Shown in pieces: positions 1-8,799 of a DNA stretch of 64,000 nucleotides. The notes beneath the pieces are model-generated. The model did no database searches. It had not been told where the DNA came from and worked only from the letters and a program-made list of their open reading frames with translations. The DNA is from Deltaproteobacteria bacterium (GTDB lineage Bacteria; Bdellovibrionota; Bdellovibrionia; Bdellovibrionales; Bdellovibrionaceae). The DNA lies in the NCBI GenBank assembly GCA_017302835.1, contig JAFLCC010000003.1, positions 124,001 to 188,000 of the forward strand, read 5' to 3'. The stretch's first letter is position 1. Every line of letters starts with the position of its first letter. Both the position numbers and the translations under genes were made by a program.

Positions 1-1159
1 AACTGACTATCGGGACATGTTCATTTTTAAGTTGAGAATATATTTTTTCTTGTAACTCAAAATTTAGCAGTCCAGTGCAGGTAAGAGTTACGCAGGAAAG
101 CTGTTCGTCTAAAATTGAAAATGAAAAAGTTTCTTTTTTGATTTGTTCCAAAGTTTCTGCCGGAGCGGTGATCGTGATCAAATGTTCTGACTGGATACTT
201 AAAATTTGTGGAAAAATAATTTCTTTGTTTTGAAATTCATTTTTTAACCTTGTTAAGTTCTCGTGGAAAGATTCTTCCTTAAGTTTTATTCTTAAAATAT
301 CCCTGAAAGAGTTAATCGCTAATATTTTTGGTGTTTCGAATTGATGAGTGTCAGATTGAAAGATCATTTGTAATTCCTTATTTTTGAAAGAGTTGATCCA
401 GGTACCTTGCGATGAAGATATTTCTGCAGAGCCAATGTAAAGTTTTACATTTTTTCGAGCGGCTAATTCAGCAGAGCGGTAGTGAAGTACTTTGGCCCCC
501 CAAAAAGTCATTTCCATAAGCTCTTCGTAGTGGAGTTTCTGCAAGGGAATGGCATTGGGTACCACATGAGGATCAGCAGTGTAGATAGCGGGGACTTCTT
601 TTAAAATTTCACATTGTGTGGCTTGCAAAGACGCGGCGATAGCAACGGCAGAGGTATCGCTTCCACCGCGGCCAAGGGTGGTAATTTCTTTTGATAATGG
701 ACTCACTCCTTGAAATCCAGCAAGGATAACAATTTTGTTTTTATTTAATTCTTCAAGGACACGTGAGGGCTTGACCCCAATAATTTTAGCATCCACGTGT
801 GAACTGTTTGTCAAAATTCCAGCTTGACTCCCAGTAAAACTAATAGCTTCAAGTCCTTGATCAAGGAGGGCCATCGATAGCAAGGACATGGAAATTCTTT
901 CCCCGACTGAAAGTAACATATCCATTTCTCTTTGGCTGGGTCGACTAGACACTTGGTTGGCCAATTCAATAAGATTATTCGTGGTCTTTCCCATGGCTGA
1001 TACCACGATAACTAAAGATTCCCCATGGAGAGAGTCTTTCTTGATCCTTTGAGCAACGGCTTTGATTTTAGCAGGTGAAGAAACCGTAGCTCCGCCAAAC
1101 TTTTTTATCGTGATCAGTTTTTGGGTTGAGGTAATTTGAGTTGTCGTAACGATATTCAT
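1..1159 (-). CDS. lysC: Aspartate kinase (partial, runs off the window start)
   Basis: Translating the minus strand from the ATG at 1159 gives an open frame to base 1 (386 codons), so the C terminus is missing. Near the N terminus is the kinase signature KKFGGATVSSP, and further on TLGRGGSDTSA and YTADP, all hallmarks of aspartate kinases; the later part should be the start of the ACT regulatory domains. The enzyme phosphorylates aspartate in the first step to lysine, threonine, methionine and diaminopimelate. It is divergent from fliD, with about 115 bases between. The family is clear; feedback specificity cannot be read from this fragment. Confidence 0.93.
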   Translation of the reverse strand, partial: MNIVTTTQITSTQKLITIKKFGGATVSSPAKIKAVAQRIKKDSLHGESLVIVVSAMGKTTNNLIELANQVSSRPSQREMDMLLSVGERISMSLLSMALLDQGLEAISFTGSQAGILTNSSHVDAKIIGVKPSRVLEELNKNKIVILAGFQGVSPLSKEITTLGRGGSDTSAVAIAASLQATQCEILKEVPAIYTADPHVVPNAIPLQKLHYEELMEMTFWGAKVLHYRSAELAARKNVKLYIGSAEISSSQGTWINSFKNKELQMIFQSDTHQFETPKILAINSFRDILRIKLKEESFHENLTRLKNEFQNKEIIFPQILSIQSEHLITITAPAETLEQIKKETFSFSILDEQLSCVTLTCTGLLNFELQEKIYSQLKNEHVPIVS

Positions 1160-1274
1160 GAAAACCTTTCCAATCTAGAATAAAGCCCAATTTTTAAAAG
1201 TCAAATTATTGACCCGGGGGGAAGGAAGAAAAATCTGTTATGATGAAATGGAGTTGAAATAGAAAGGAATTCGA

Positions 1275-2645
1275 TTGCCAGCAATAAGGATTACCGGAAT
1301 GGCCTCAGGCTTGCCGCCAAATATAGTTGACCAGTTGGTTGAGGCGGAACGTATTCCCTTGAAGCAAATCGAATCAAAAAAAGTAAAACAAGAAGATATT
1401 TTAAAAATCGTTTCAGATCTTGATGCGAAGGTTGGTGAGATTTCCAAAAACTTAGGCGAGTTAACAAATACCAGGGGTTTTGTTGATACAAAACTAATTT
1501 CTGGTGATCCCAATATCATTGATGGAAGCGTGGATCCAGGGACTGTCGTCAATGGAGAGTATTCCATAGAAGTATCGCAATTAGCACAGAAGCCTGGAGC
1601 CATCTCCAATGGCTTTCCAGATAAAGACAAAACGCAAATGGGAGTTGGGTATATCAAATTTGACACTTCTGACGGCACAAAGGAAGTTTATATCAAAGGA
1701 GCGAATTCAACTTTAAATGGCGTTGTGGCACAAATTAACGGAGCGAATATAGGAATGAGAGCCACTGTTGTTGAGGATAAAAGAGATCGAGAAAACCCCT
1801 ATAGAATGTTGGTTTCTGGTTTAAAAACGGGTGATGACAATGGCGTTAAATTTCCAACCATTTACATGTTAGATGGAGATCAAGATATGTATTTTGATGA
1901 GGCCAGACCATCCCAAAATGCCAAGTTAAAACTGGATGGATTTGATATCGAAGTTCCAAATAATGTGGTGAACGATTTAATTCCTGGGGTGACTCTTAAT
2001 TTAAAACAAGCGGCACCAGGAAGGGAAGTCCGTCTATTTGTAAAAGAAAATTTTGAGGCCATTAGTGGAAAGATTAAAAGTTTCGTTGATTCCTATAATG
2101 TGGCTCTTTCTTTTCTGCAAAACCAACAAAAATTGCAGAAAGGTGCCAATGGAAAAGAGTCGCTAGGTCCCTTAGGGGGAGATTCTTTAACAAGGCAGGT
2201 AGAAAATGTTTTAAGAAGAATTGTATTGGCACCACAGATGGGTGTGAACTCAGATATTCAAACTATGAATCAATTAGGAATTGAGTTTAATAGAAATGGT
2301 ATTTTAAATTTCAATCAAGAAAAGTTTAATAAAATACTTAATGCCAAAGCTTCCGATGTCTCTGAGTTCTTTAAGGGTGATGGTCTATCCACTGGCTTTG
2401 TTAATAATCTTAAGAGAGAGCTTGGAAATATGCAAAATAACTCTTTTGGTGTTTTGGCAAATAGGAAAAAAGGAATACAAGAAAAAATAAATCGATATAA
2501 TACGCAAATTGAACAAAAAGAACGACAACTTGAAAAAAAGGAAGAGTCACTCAGAAGAAAATTTGCAGACTTAGAACAAAAAATGTCAGGCTTGCAAAGT
2601 CAAGCTTCTGCGGTGCAGGGAATAGGAAAACCCCCAGGACAATAG
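1275..2645 (+). CDS. fliD: Flagellar filament cap protein FliD
   Basis: 456 residues, the usual size of a FliD (HAP2). The N terminus has the FliD_N pattern (ITGMASGLPPNIVDQLVEAE), the centre carries FliD_C features, and residues 400-450 form a charged coiled coil before the end. FliD caps the growing filament and guides flagellin assembly. The start is TTG at 1275, preceded by AGAAAGGA at 1261-1268; no ATG fits as well. fliS follows after 74 bases, the classic order. No flagellin gene is adjacent in this window. Confidence 0.93.
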   Translation: MPAIRITGMASGLPPNIVDQLVEAERIPLKQIESKKVKQEDILKIVSDLDAKVGEISKNLGELTNTRGFVDTKLISGDPNIIDGSVDPGTVVNGEYSIEVSQLAQKPGAISNGFPDKDKTQMGVGYIKFDTSDGTKEVYIKGANSTLNGVVAQINGANIGMRATVVEDKRDRENPYRMLVSGLKTGDDNGVKFPTIYMLDGDQDMYFDEARPSQNAKLKLDGFDIEVPNNVVNDLIPGVTLNLKQAAPGREVRLFVKENFEAISGKIKSFVDSYNVALSFLQNQQKLQKGANGKESLGPLGGDSLTRQVENVLRRIVLAPQMGVNSDIQTMNQLGIEFNRNGILNFNQEKFNKILNAKASDVSEFFKGDGLSTGFVNNLKRELGNMQNNSFGVLANRKKGIQEKINRYNTQIEQKERQLEKKEESLRRKFADLEQKMSGLQSQASAVQGIGKPPGQ

Positions 2646-2719
2646 TATAAAATTAAAAAGTAGACTTAATAATTATTTTTAAAAACCGAGAAGGTGAGAC
2701 AAGGGAGCTACAGTAAACG

Positions 2720-3112
2720 ATGAAAAATGCATATCAAAAATACAAAGCAAGTTCGGTACAGACGGCAAGTAAGGAAAAAATATTATTGATGCTCTATGAA
2801 GGAGCCATAAAGTTTACGAAACTAGCCATCAAAGCGATGGAAGAAAAAAAAATTGCCGATAAAGGTTATAATATTGGCAGAGCCTACGATATTATCATGG
2901 AACTTAATAACACTTTAGATCATAAAGTGGGTGGGGAAATCTCGCAAAAACTGGAGGCCCTGTATGTTTTTATGATGAAACAATACACTGAAGCTAATTT
3001 TAAAAATCAAGTAGAACCATTAAAAAACAATTTAAAAATTATTGATAACTTGTACCAAGGATGGATAGGCGCTGTTGAGAAAATGAAGACAGACCAAGAA
3101 TTAAAAAAATAA
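2720..3112 (+). CDS. fliS: Flagellin export chaperone FliS
   Basis: 130 residues, typical FliS length. It begins with the characteristic NAYQKYKASSVQTASKEKIL and continues MLYEGAIKFTKLAIKAMEEK. FliS binds the C terminus of flagellin in the cytoplasm to prevent early polymerisation and hands it to the export gate. It sits directly after fliD, as expected. Confidence 0.93.
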   Translation: MKNAYQKYKASSVQTASKEKILLMLYEGAIKFTKLAIKAMEEKKIADKGYNIGRAYDIIMELNNTLDHKVGGEISQKLEALYVFMMKQYTEANFKNQVEPLKNNLKIIDNLYQGWIGAVEKMKTDQELKK

Positions 3113-3143
3113 GTTTACTAATTATAAATATCACGGAGGATAA

Positions 3144-3560
3144 ATGAAAAGAATACTCGAATTGATGGACCAGAAAAATCATTTCTTAGAAAAATTTTAT
3201 TCAGTAAATGAAAAGTCCATAGAGTTGTTTGTTAGAGACCAATTTGAAACTATTAATGAGTTCTATCAAGAAAGAGAAAATATACTTGAAATTATTAAGT
3301 ATATTGATAAAGAAATTAAAATTATATTTCAAAATGCACAACCTGATAACGAAAGAGATTTAGCTCAGTTTAGAAAATCGTTGAGTGTGAAGGATACTTT
3401 TGTTGAAAAAATTATCGAACAGGATATCGCTATCCTTTCCTGTATTGAAGCTGCAAAAAATCAAATTATTAAAGAATTGAAGGACGTAAAGCTTGGAAAA
3501 AAAGTAGTTTCTGCTTACAAAAATCCACAGAGCAAAAATAAACTGGAAGAAGTTATCTAA
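3144..3560 (+). CDS. Small helical protein in the FliT/FlgN chaperone position
   Basis: 138 residues, almost entirely predicted helix with regular leucine, isoleucine and charged residues and no signal peptide. A good ribosome site (GGAGG, 3135-3139) lies before the ATG at 3144. Sequence similarity to known families is not obvious by eye. Position after fliS and the long helical hairpin make it a probable FliT-like export chaperone (chaperone of the FliD cap), which is an inference from context. Confidence 0.7.
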   Translation: MKRILELMDQKNHFLEKFYSVNEKSIELFVRDQFETINEFYQERENILEIIKYIDKEIKIIFQNAQPDNERDLAQFRKSLSVKDTFVEKIIEQDIAILSCIEAAKNQIIKELKDVKLGKKVVSAYKNPQSKNKLEEVI

Positions 3561-3586
3561 TTTTCGTAAAGTTGATTAGGGCCCTC

Positions 3587-3611
3587 GCTAGAATAACTTT
3601 TCTGTTCTAGC
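3587..3611 (+). terminator. Hairpin after the fliD-fliS group
   Basis: GCTAGAA (3587-3593) pairs with TTCTAGC (3605-3611) across an 11-base loop. No T-run follows, so a rho-independent terminator is only possible. The intergenic stretch is about 200 bases. Confidence 0.3.
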
Positions 3612-3793
3612 TGGGAATTCTAACGGAGTCTAAGCGTTGATAAATTGACAAGACTTTCATAGGGATTGTCAACGATCAGATGTTGCTACAAATTCTTCTC
3701 TAAAATGTTACATATGGTGATGGCATTTATATTGCTGCTTAAATTAAATAAATAGAAGTGTCTGGAATGATACTTTTGTCTAGGAGAATTAAG

Positions 3794-4801
3794 TTGGAAA
3801 GCGATATGGAATTTGTTAAAAATCAGGAAAGATTTAAAACCAGCTCTGAAAAAGTTCAGATAAGTAGTCAAACAAGCAATCAGACGATCAAGAAGAAGAA
3901 AAAATTTGTAAACGATAAAGTTGCTACCTGTTTTTTTAATTCGAAGCTACTGCTTTTAAATAACGAGACCAGTTTGGCATTGAACTTGTTGCGCTATAGC
4001 TCCAATTGCGACTCTTATAATGGCTATGTTCTAGACGCCTTAAATGAAGCCCTAAGAAAATTAGGAAAGTTTGATGAATCTGAAAAAGTAGCTCAAAAAA
4101 ATTTCTTATATAACTACTCGATAGATAGATGTTTTGAGCTGGCGCAAATATATTTTTTAAAAAACCAAGATGAAGAAGCCTTAAAACTATATTTTGATTG
4201 TCTATCTCATGTTGTCGAAAACCAGAGTCAGCTTTTTGAAATATATAAAAATGTAGGAAATATCTATGTTAAGCTTAAAGAATTCGATCTCGCTGAAGAA
4301 TATTTTTATAAGGCCTATCAGATGGATATGAACTCCGATTTATTAATCGTAAATATTGGTGTTCTCGAATTTCAAAAAGAAGATATACAAAAAGCTACTG
4401 ATTGTTTTCGGCGGGCCATAGAAATTAACAAAAATAACGATAAGGCATGGGTGGGTTTAGCAATGACACATTTAGAATTTGGCGACAAAGAGTTATGTTG
4501 GGGAAATTTAATTAAAGCTTTAGATGTGAATCCAGTTAATAAGACAGCATTGATTTTATTAAGTCAGTTGTTTAACCAATCTGAACGAAATCAACAATGT
4601 AAAAAATTATTAATTGAATATCTCGAGCACCATAATTTCGATGAAGAAATATCGCTATTATTAATTCAAAATCTAATTTTTGCTGGCGATTATCAAAATG
4701 CCTTTCTTGAGTGTTTTAAAAGTCATCTTTGGAATCCAGAAAATAAAGAAATAGCAAGTGTTTATGTTGAACTTAATAAATTAATGGTTGGGGGGAAATA
4801 G
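3794..4801 (+). CDS. TPR-repeat protein of the putative flagellar glycosylation cluster
   Basis: The open frame extends up to GTG 3758, but TTG at 3794 is preceded at ideal distance by AGGAG (3782-3786), so it is preferred (335 residues). The protein has at least four tetratricopeptide units, such as YKNVGNIYVKLKEFDLAEEY and AWVGLAMTHLEFGDKELCW. There is no signal peptide; it should be a cytoplasmic scaffold. Its stop TAG overlaps the GTG of the next gene, showing translational coupling. TPR proteins often accompany glycosyltransferases acting on flagellin; the exact job is unknown. Confidence 0.8.
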   Translation: MESDMEFVKNQERFKTSSEKVQISSQTSNQTIKKKKKFVNDKVATCFFNSKLLLLNNETSLALNLLRYSSNCDSYNGYVLDALNEALRKLGKFDESEKVAQKNFLYNYSIDRCFELAQIYFLKNQDEEALKLYFDCLSHVVENQSQLFEIYKNVGNIYVKLKEFDLAEEYFYKAYQMDMNSDLLIVNIGVLEFQKEDIQKATDCFRRAIEINKNNDKAWVGLAMTHLEFGDKELCWGNLIKALDVNPVNKTALILLSQLFNQSERNQQCKKLLIEYLEHHNFDEEISLLLIQNLIFAGDYQNAFLECFKSHLWNPENKEIASVYVELNKLMVGGK

Positions 4802-5409
4802 TGATTCATTTTCTTGAAAATAAAAACGGAAAACTAATACCTTTTGCAGGTCCTAGGTCTTTGTGCTCTTTTCAAAGACCACACACAGAATCCTTGAATT
4901 GGTATAAGCAATACAACTTAAAAGGGCAGACGAATGTATGCATCTTGGGTGCGGGCGGGGGTTATCATTTGAAATACCTTCAACTGTTACACTCGAATCT
5001 TAAGATTACCGTTATCGATTTTAATGAAGATCTGTTGGACGCACTTGAGCTACAATTTAAAAAAAATAATAAAATTGAATTCATTTTCCTTGATCCTTTA
5101 AATGGATTTGCTGATTTTAAAAGAGTCCAAAATTACATTCAAGATCAGATGCCATTGATCATGCCATTTAGGCCAGGTTGGCAAGGAAAAGAAGAGTTAT
5201 TTCAGCAATTACTTCTTAAAATCACGCAAAGAGAAGCCAGTATTTTAAAACAAAATTGGGATCAAACAACTCAAGATGTGGCGCTGAACTGGGACTTGCT
5301 TTTGGAGGAAAAAAATTATCTGACATTGAAAAATTTAGTTCAGGCCTCTGATTCATTAAGGTCCTTTGACGAAAAAGTTCTTCATATTTTTGATGAGATT
5401 ATAAAATGA
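4801..5409 (+). CDS. Rossmann-fold (methyltransferase-like) protein
   Basis: 202 residues, GTG start overlapping the previous stop (TAGTG). Around residues 46-75 it shows a nucleotide-binding fold: VCILGAGGGYHLKYLQ followed by a strand ending in the acidic VIDFNEDLLDALE, the SAM-binding pattern of class I methyltransferases. No catalytic motif IV is evident, and the rest is unlike standard families, so it may bind a cofactor without methylating. It overlaps the next gene by four bases (ATGA). The N-terminal half of Maf/DUF115-type motility accessory factors is an alternative family. Confidence 0.65.
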   Translation: MIHFLENKNGKLIPFAGPRSLCSFQRPHTESLNWYKQYNLKGQTNVCILGAGGGYHLKYLQLLHSNLKITVIDFNEDLLDALELQFKKNNKIEFIFLDPLNGFADFKRVQNYIQDQMPLIMPFRPGWQGKEELFQQLLLKITQREASILKQNWDQTTQDVALNWDLLLEEKNYLTLKNLVQASDSLRSFDEKVLHIFDEIIK

Positions 5410-6503
5410 AGGTGCTGTTTGTTTCGCTAATGAGAATTGGCGACTTCTTAATGCACGTCAAAATTGCTGATTCCTACAGAAAAAAACATACAGAGGTTGA
5501 AATTCATTTCCTTGTTAATGACATCATAGGTGTAGAGTTTGAAAAGATTTTCCCTTTTATTTTTTTTCATCGGTTCCCCAGATTTAAGTATCAAAAAATG
5601 ATTAACTCCTTTGAAACGCCATTGATGTACCCCTTTTGGGATTTAAAAAAAAATATCAAAGCCCTGTTTGCCTGCGGTTATGATGAAATCATCGATCTTA
5701 CTTATCAGCAAATTTCAACTCAGTTTTTAAATATGATTCCAGCACCACGAAAAAGAGGAGTATTTTCTTGGGAGCCATTCATTACTTCTGATAATTATAT
5801 CAAAAAGTTTATAAATAAAATGCATGAACCAACTTCAAAAGTTCATTATTTGGAGCATTTAAAAAAGATTGCTGGTGTTGATTTGGAATTGTATTCGAGT
5901 TCGGGAGATAAAACGTCCAAGTTAGTTTTATTTCAAATAAGTACTAGCGATGCCAAAAAAAATTATGATTTAGTTAAGTGGAAACGAATTATTGATAAAC
6001 TGTCCGATCAATTTTCTGATTATTGTTTTAAAATAATTTGCTCTCACGAAGAGTTTTTAGCTTATAAAACGTTTTTTAACGTCTCTCAATTAGAGTCTGG
6101 AGATTTTCTAAATGCCTATGAGTTGCTTAAACAGGCAAGTCTTTTAGTGACTTTAGATACAGCCTTAAAGCACTTAGCAACTTGGACAAAAACATCAACC
6201 CTTGAATTGTCCATTGGCAGTAGTCATCCTTTTAAAACCGCGGCCTTTCAGGCGGGGAATTATATTTTATCTGCGGAAATGAATTGTCGTCCTTGTCAGC
6301 ATTCATTGGACTGTCCCTACAATAGAAACTTTTGTCAGGACTCCATTGCTGAAAATAAAATTGTAAATTTTGTTAGTGAATGGATTCAGAATCAAACCGT
6401 CAGCGAGTTTTCATTTAGAACCCTTAATCAGGGTTCCCGTTTTAGGATGGAAGCAAATTGTAATTTAAGTAGAGGGGAAGAATGGAACGAGATATCTATG
6501 TAG
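5406..6503 (+). CDS. GT9-family glycosyltransferase (heptosyltransferase-like), first copy
   Basis: 365 residues. It opens with the GT-B/GT9 N-terminal strand and loop MKVLFVSLMRIGDFLMHVKI and ends with the nucleotide-sugar half (LLVTLDTALKHLATWTKTST, then LELSIGSSHP), the pattern of ADP-heptose:LPS heptosyltransferases. A cysteine cluster near the end (CRPCQHSLDCPYNRNFC) is common in GT9 proteins of this type. The acceptor is unknown; neighbours suggest flagellin or a surface glycan rather than core LPS. Confidence 0.8.
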   Translation: MKVLFVSLMRIGDFLMHVKIADSYRKKHTEVEIHFLVNDIIGVEFEKIFPFIFFHRFPRFKYQKMINSFETPLMYPFWDLKKNIKALFACGYDEIIDLTYQQISTQFLNMIPAPRKRGVFSWEPFITSDNYIKKFINKMHEPTSKVHYLEHLKKIAGVDLELYSSSGDKTSKLVLFQISTSDAKKNYDLVKWKRIIDKLSDQFSDYCFKIICSHEEFLAYKTFFNVSQLESGDFLNAYELLKQASLLVTLDTALKHLATWTKTSTLELSIGSSHPFKTAAFQAGNYILSAEMNCRPCQHSLDCPYNRNFCQDSIAENKIVNFVSEWIQNQTVSEFSFRTLNQGSRFRMEANCNLSRGEEWNEISM

Positions 6504-6664
6504 AGTTTAAGGAATTAGAAAAAGACTTAAAGGAACAATCAGATAAAACTTTTTTAAAAGAGGGATTTAATAATTTAAATCAACTGCAAAGAATATTATT
6601 GGAGCTAGTGAAGGAGCAAATCGGGTATGAAAATTCTAATAGTTCAACTGGCAAGACTCGGTGA
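6482..6664 (+). CDS. Small coupled protein between two glycosyltransferases
   Basis: 60 residues, very acidic and helical. It overlaps the end of the first GT9 gene by 22 bases and the start of the second by 38. The ATG at 6482 follows GAGGGGAAG (6472-6480), a strong ribosome site, and its frame fills the otherwise empty 123 bases between the two larger genes. No family recognised. It could be a real small partner or only a coupling reading frame that delivers ribosomes to the next gene. Confidence 0.5.
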   Translation: MERDIYVEFKELEKDLKEQSDKTFLKEGFNNLNQLQRILLELVKEQIGYENSNSSTGKTR

Positions 6665-8117
6665 TATTTATATGTCCTGGCCTATCGCCAGAGCATTAAA
6701 GAGAAAAGATCCAGATTCAACGATTCATTTTTTCGTTCGAGAAAAGTTTCAACGTGCTTTGCTTGGGCTTGAAGAGAATGAGAGAACTCATTTGCTTAAA
6801 ACAAAAGAGATCATTGGATATGGTTTGGAAAATAGGAATGAACCAACCGAATATTTAGAACAGCAGCTAAACAGGATCAGAAATGAAAACTACAACTTGA
6901 TTATCAATTTGTCTTTCTCTCCAGTTTCTAGTTATATTTGTTATTACTTAAGTTATACGATTCCACAAGTTGCTGATTTTACTTTTACAAGAAGTTCACT
7001 AACCAGACCAACAATTGTGGGTTATACAAGAAACGCGGATTCCTCTTTTTGTTTGAAAGAAGCCGTTTCAGCTTACTATTATTCACAAGTAGGAACTGAA
7101 AAATATAATCGTTTTCATCTTATTGATATTTTTGCGAGTTTATGTGATCTGGATTTGAAACCACAGGATTATAAATACCCTTCTGAATTCAGTTTAAACA
7201 GCCCCATTGATGGAAAATATATTACCATTCAGCTTGGTGCCAGTCAGAAGAATAAAACCCTGACCCCCTTTATTTGGGCTCGAGTTATCAAAAAATTGTT
7301 GAGTTTTAAATTAGGGTACAAAATTGTTCTTATAGGATCCAAAGAAGAAGAAGAGCTTGTGGACGAGGTTTTTGCATTTAATAACTATAGTGAAATTATA
7401 AATTTAATTGGAAAGACAAATTTAGATGAGTTGTTTCCGATATTAAAAGGCTCAAGCCTTCATGTGGGTGGAGATAGTGTCTTTATTCATATGTGTAATT
7501 TGACTCAAACTCCCTGTCTCAATTTTTCATTTGAAACGGTAAAGTTTTGGGAAACTGGGCCCAAATCAAATGGGAGTTATGTTTTATTGAACATTTTACC
7601 AGCTAATGTTGAATCGACGGAAGCGGCTTCTGCAATTCATTCGGTGTTAACAAAAAATCCACTTCCTCAATTGATTTCCTATGTTCCAGAGGTCCCATGC
7701 TATAGTCTTAAATTTGATTTGGTAAATGATTTTGAATGGGCCTTAGTCAAGGCCTTGTATATTGGGGATTCATTTCCTGTTACCGAAGACATTCATTTTC
7801 ACGCGGCTATGGTGAAGCTCCATCGTGCCAACAATACGATTATCAATACATTAAACTCTTGTTTGGCCGAAGGAACAAGGAAATACCTTAAAATTTTAGA
7901 AGCAGAAGATGAAGTTTTTAAAGGGATCGCCAGGCTGAATTCAAAGGCGGGAATTTATATAGACTGGTGTCTAGCTGAAAAAATAAAAGTTCCGCCATTA
8001 ACCGAAAATAAAATTGTAGAATCCTATTTGAGAGTTCATAATGAGCTGAAGCTTATTATGAAGCCTTATTTGCTTGAAGAAGAACTCACTCAGGAAGAGG
8101 AAAAGAATCATGGATAG
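6627..8117 (+). CDS. GT9-family glycosyltransferase with long C-terminal extension
   Basis: 496 residues. The N terminus MKILIVQLARLGDIYMSWPI and the motif GSSLHVGGDSVFIHMCNL near residues 280-297 mark a GT-B, GT9/heptosyltransferase fold. Roughly the last 150 residues, helical and acidic, exceed the family's usual length of about 350 and may be a protein-binding domain. The first and second GT9 genes are not close duplicates. It overlaps the next gene by eight bases when that gene starts at 8110. Confidence 0.8.
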   Translation: MKILIVQLARLGDIYMSWPIARALKRKDPDSTIHFFVREKFQRALLGLEENERTHLLKTKEIIGYGLENRNEPTEYLEQQLNRIRNENYNLIINLSFSPVSSYICYYLSYTIPQVADFTFTRSSLTRPTIVGYTRNADSSFCLKEAVSAYYYSQVGTEKYNRFHLIDIFASLCDLDLKPQDYKYPSEFSLNSPIDGKYITIQLGASQKNKTLTPFIWARVIKKLLSFKLGYKIVLIGSKEEEELVDEVFAFNNYSEIINLIGKTNLDELFPILKGSSLHVGGDSVFIHMCNLTQTPCLNFSFETVKFWETGPKSNGSYVLLNILPANVESTEAASAIHSVLTKNPLPQLISYVPEVPCYSLKFDLVNDFEWALVKALYIGDSFPVTEDIHFHAAMVKLHRANNTIINTLNSCLAEGTRKYLKILEAEDEVFKGIARLNSKAGIYIDWCLAEKIKVPPLTENKIVESYLRVHNELKLIMKPYLLEEELTQEEEKNHG

Positions 8118-8799
8118 ATTCAAAATTAATGGACAAAAGTTAATTGATTTTTACAATAGAGATACCACTTTGGGGCAAGTTTTTAAAGATATCGAGTCTG
8201 ATTTAAAAAAATCGAATCAAGTGGTTTGTCAATACATAGTGAATGGAAAGGAGCTTGTTGAAGCCGAAGAGCAGGGCTATTTCGACATGAATCTTTCGCA
8301 AGTCATAACCTTAGAGTATCTTTCTGAAAATATTAATGAGCTATTGGTGGACGTTTTACAAAGTTGGATTGAGGCTTTTCCTGAAATGATACAGAATACC
8401 GAACTGATTTCAAAACAGATTAGATTTTCTGGAGTTCAAAGCGCCTTTAAGAAAATTGAAGTTTTGATTGAAAATTATGAGTATTTAATTTCAAGTGTTA
8501 TATCGATAAAAAATCTTATGGGAGACTCTGCTGCGGCGGGTCTTGCGCGGTTATCTGAGGCGGAGTTGAAAACAAAGACAATGTTAGAAGAAGCTCTAAC
8601 AGCAGTTGAAAAAAAGGATTTTGTCTGTTTAGCTGATATTATTGAGTATGAGTTAATTACGAGTTTGCAGAACTGGGAAAAACTTTTAGTCAATTTACTG
8701 AATCTCATAAATGGGGAAAAAACAGTTGATATCCACGCCAGAAACAACGGCTATAAAATCATATCCTCTTTTACTTCTAGGGGAAGAATGGCAAATTGA
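8110..8799 (+). CDS. Conserved helical protein of the glycosylation cluster
   Basis: 229 residues when started at the ATG at 8110, which follows AGGAAGAGG (8092-8100); an in-frame ATG at 8074 without a ribosome site would add 12 basic residues. No signal peptide or membrane helix. The N-terminal 50 residues look like a small beta-rich domain with the phrase VCQYIVNGKELVEAEEQGYF, the rest is helical. No family recognised. The position between a glycosyltransferase and a histidine kinase suggests a flagellum-linked regulatory or accessory role, which is unproven. Confidence 0.7.
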   Translation: MDRFKINGQKLIDFYNRDTTLGQVFKDIESDLKKSNQVVCQYIVNGKELVEAEEQGYFDMNLSQVITLEYLSENINELLVDVLQSWIEAFPEMIQNTELISKQIRFSGVQSAFKKIEVLIENYEYLISSVISIKNLMGDSAAAGLARLSEAELKTKTMLEEALTAVEKKDFVCLADIIEYELITSLQNWEKLLVNLLNLINGEKTVDIHARNNGYKIISSFTSRGRMAN

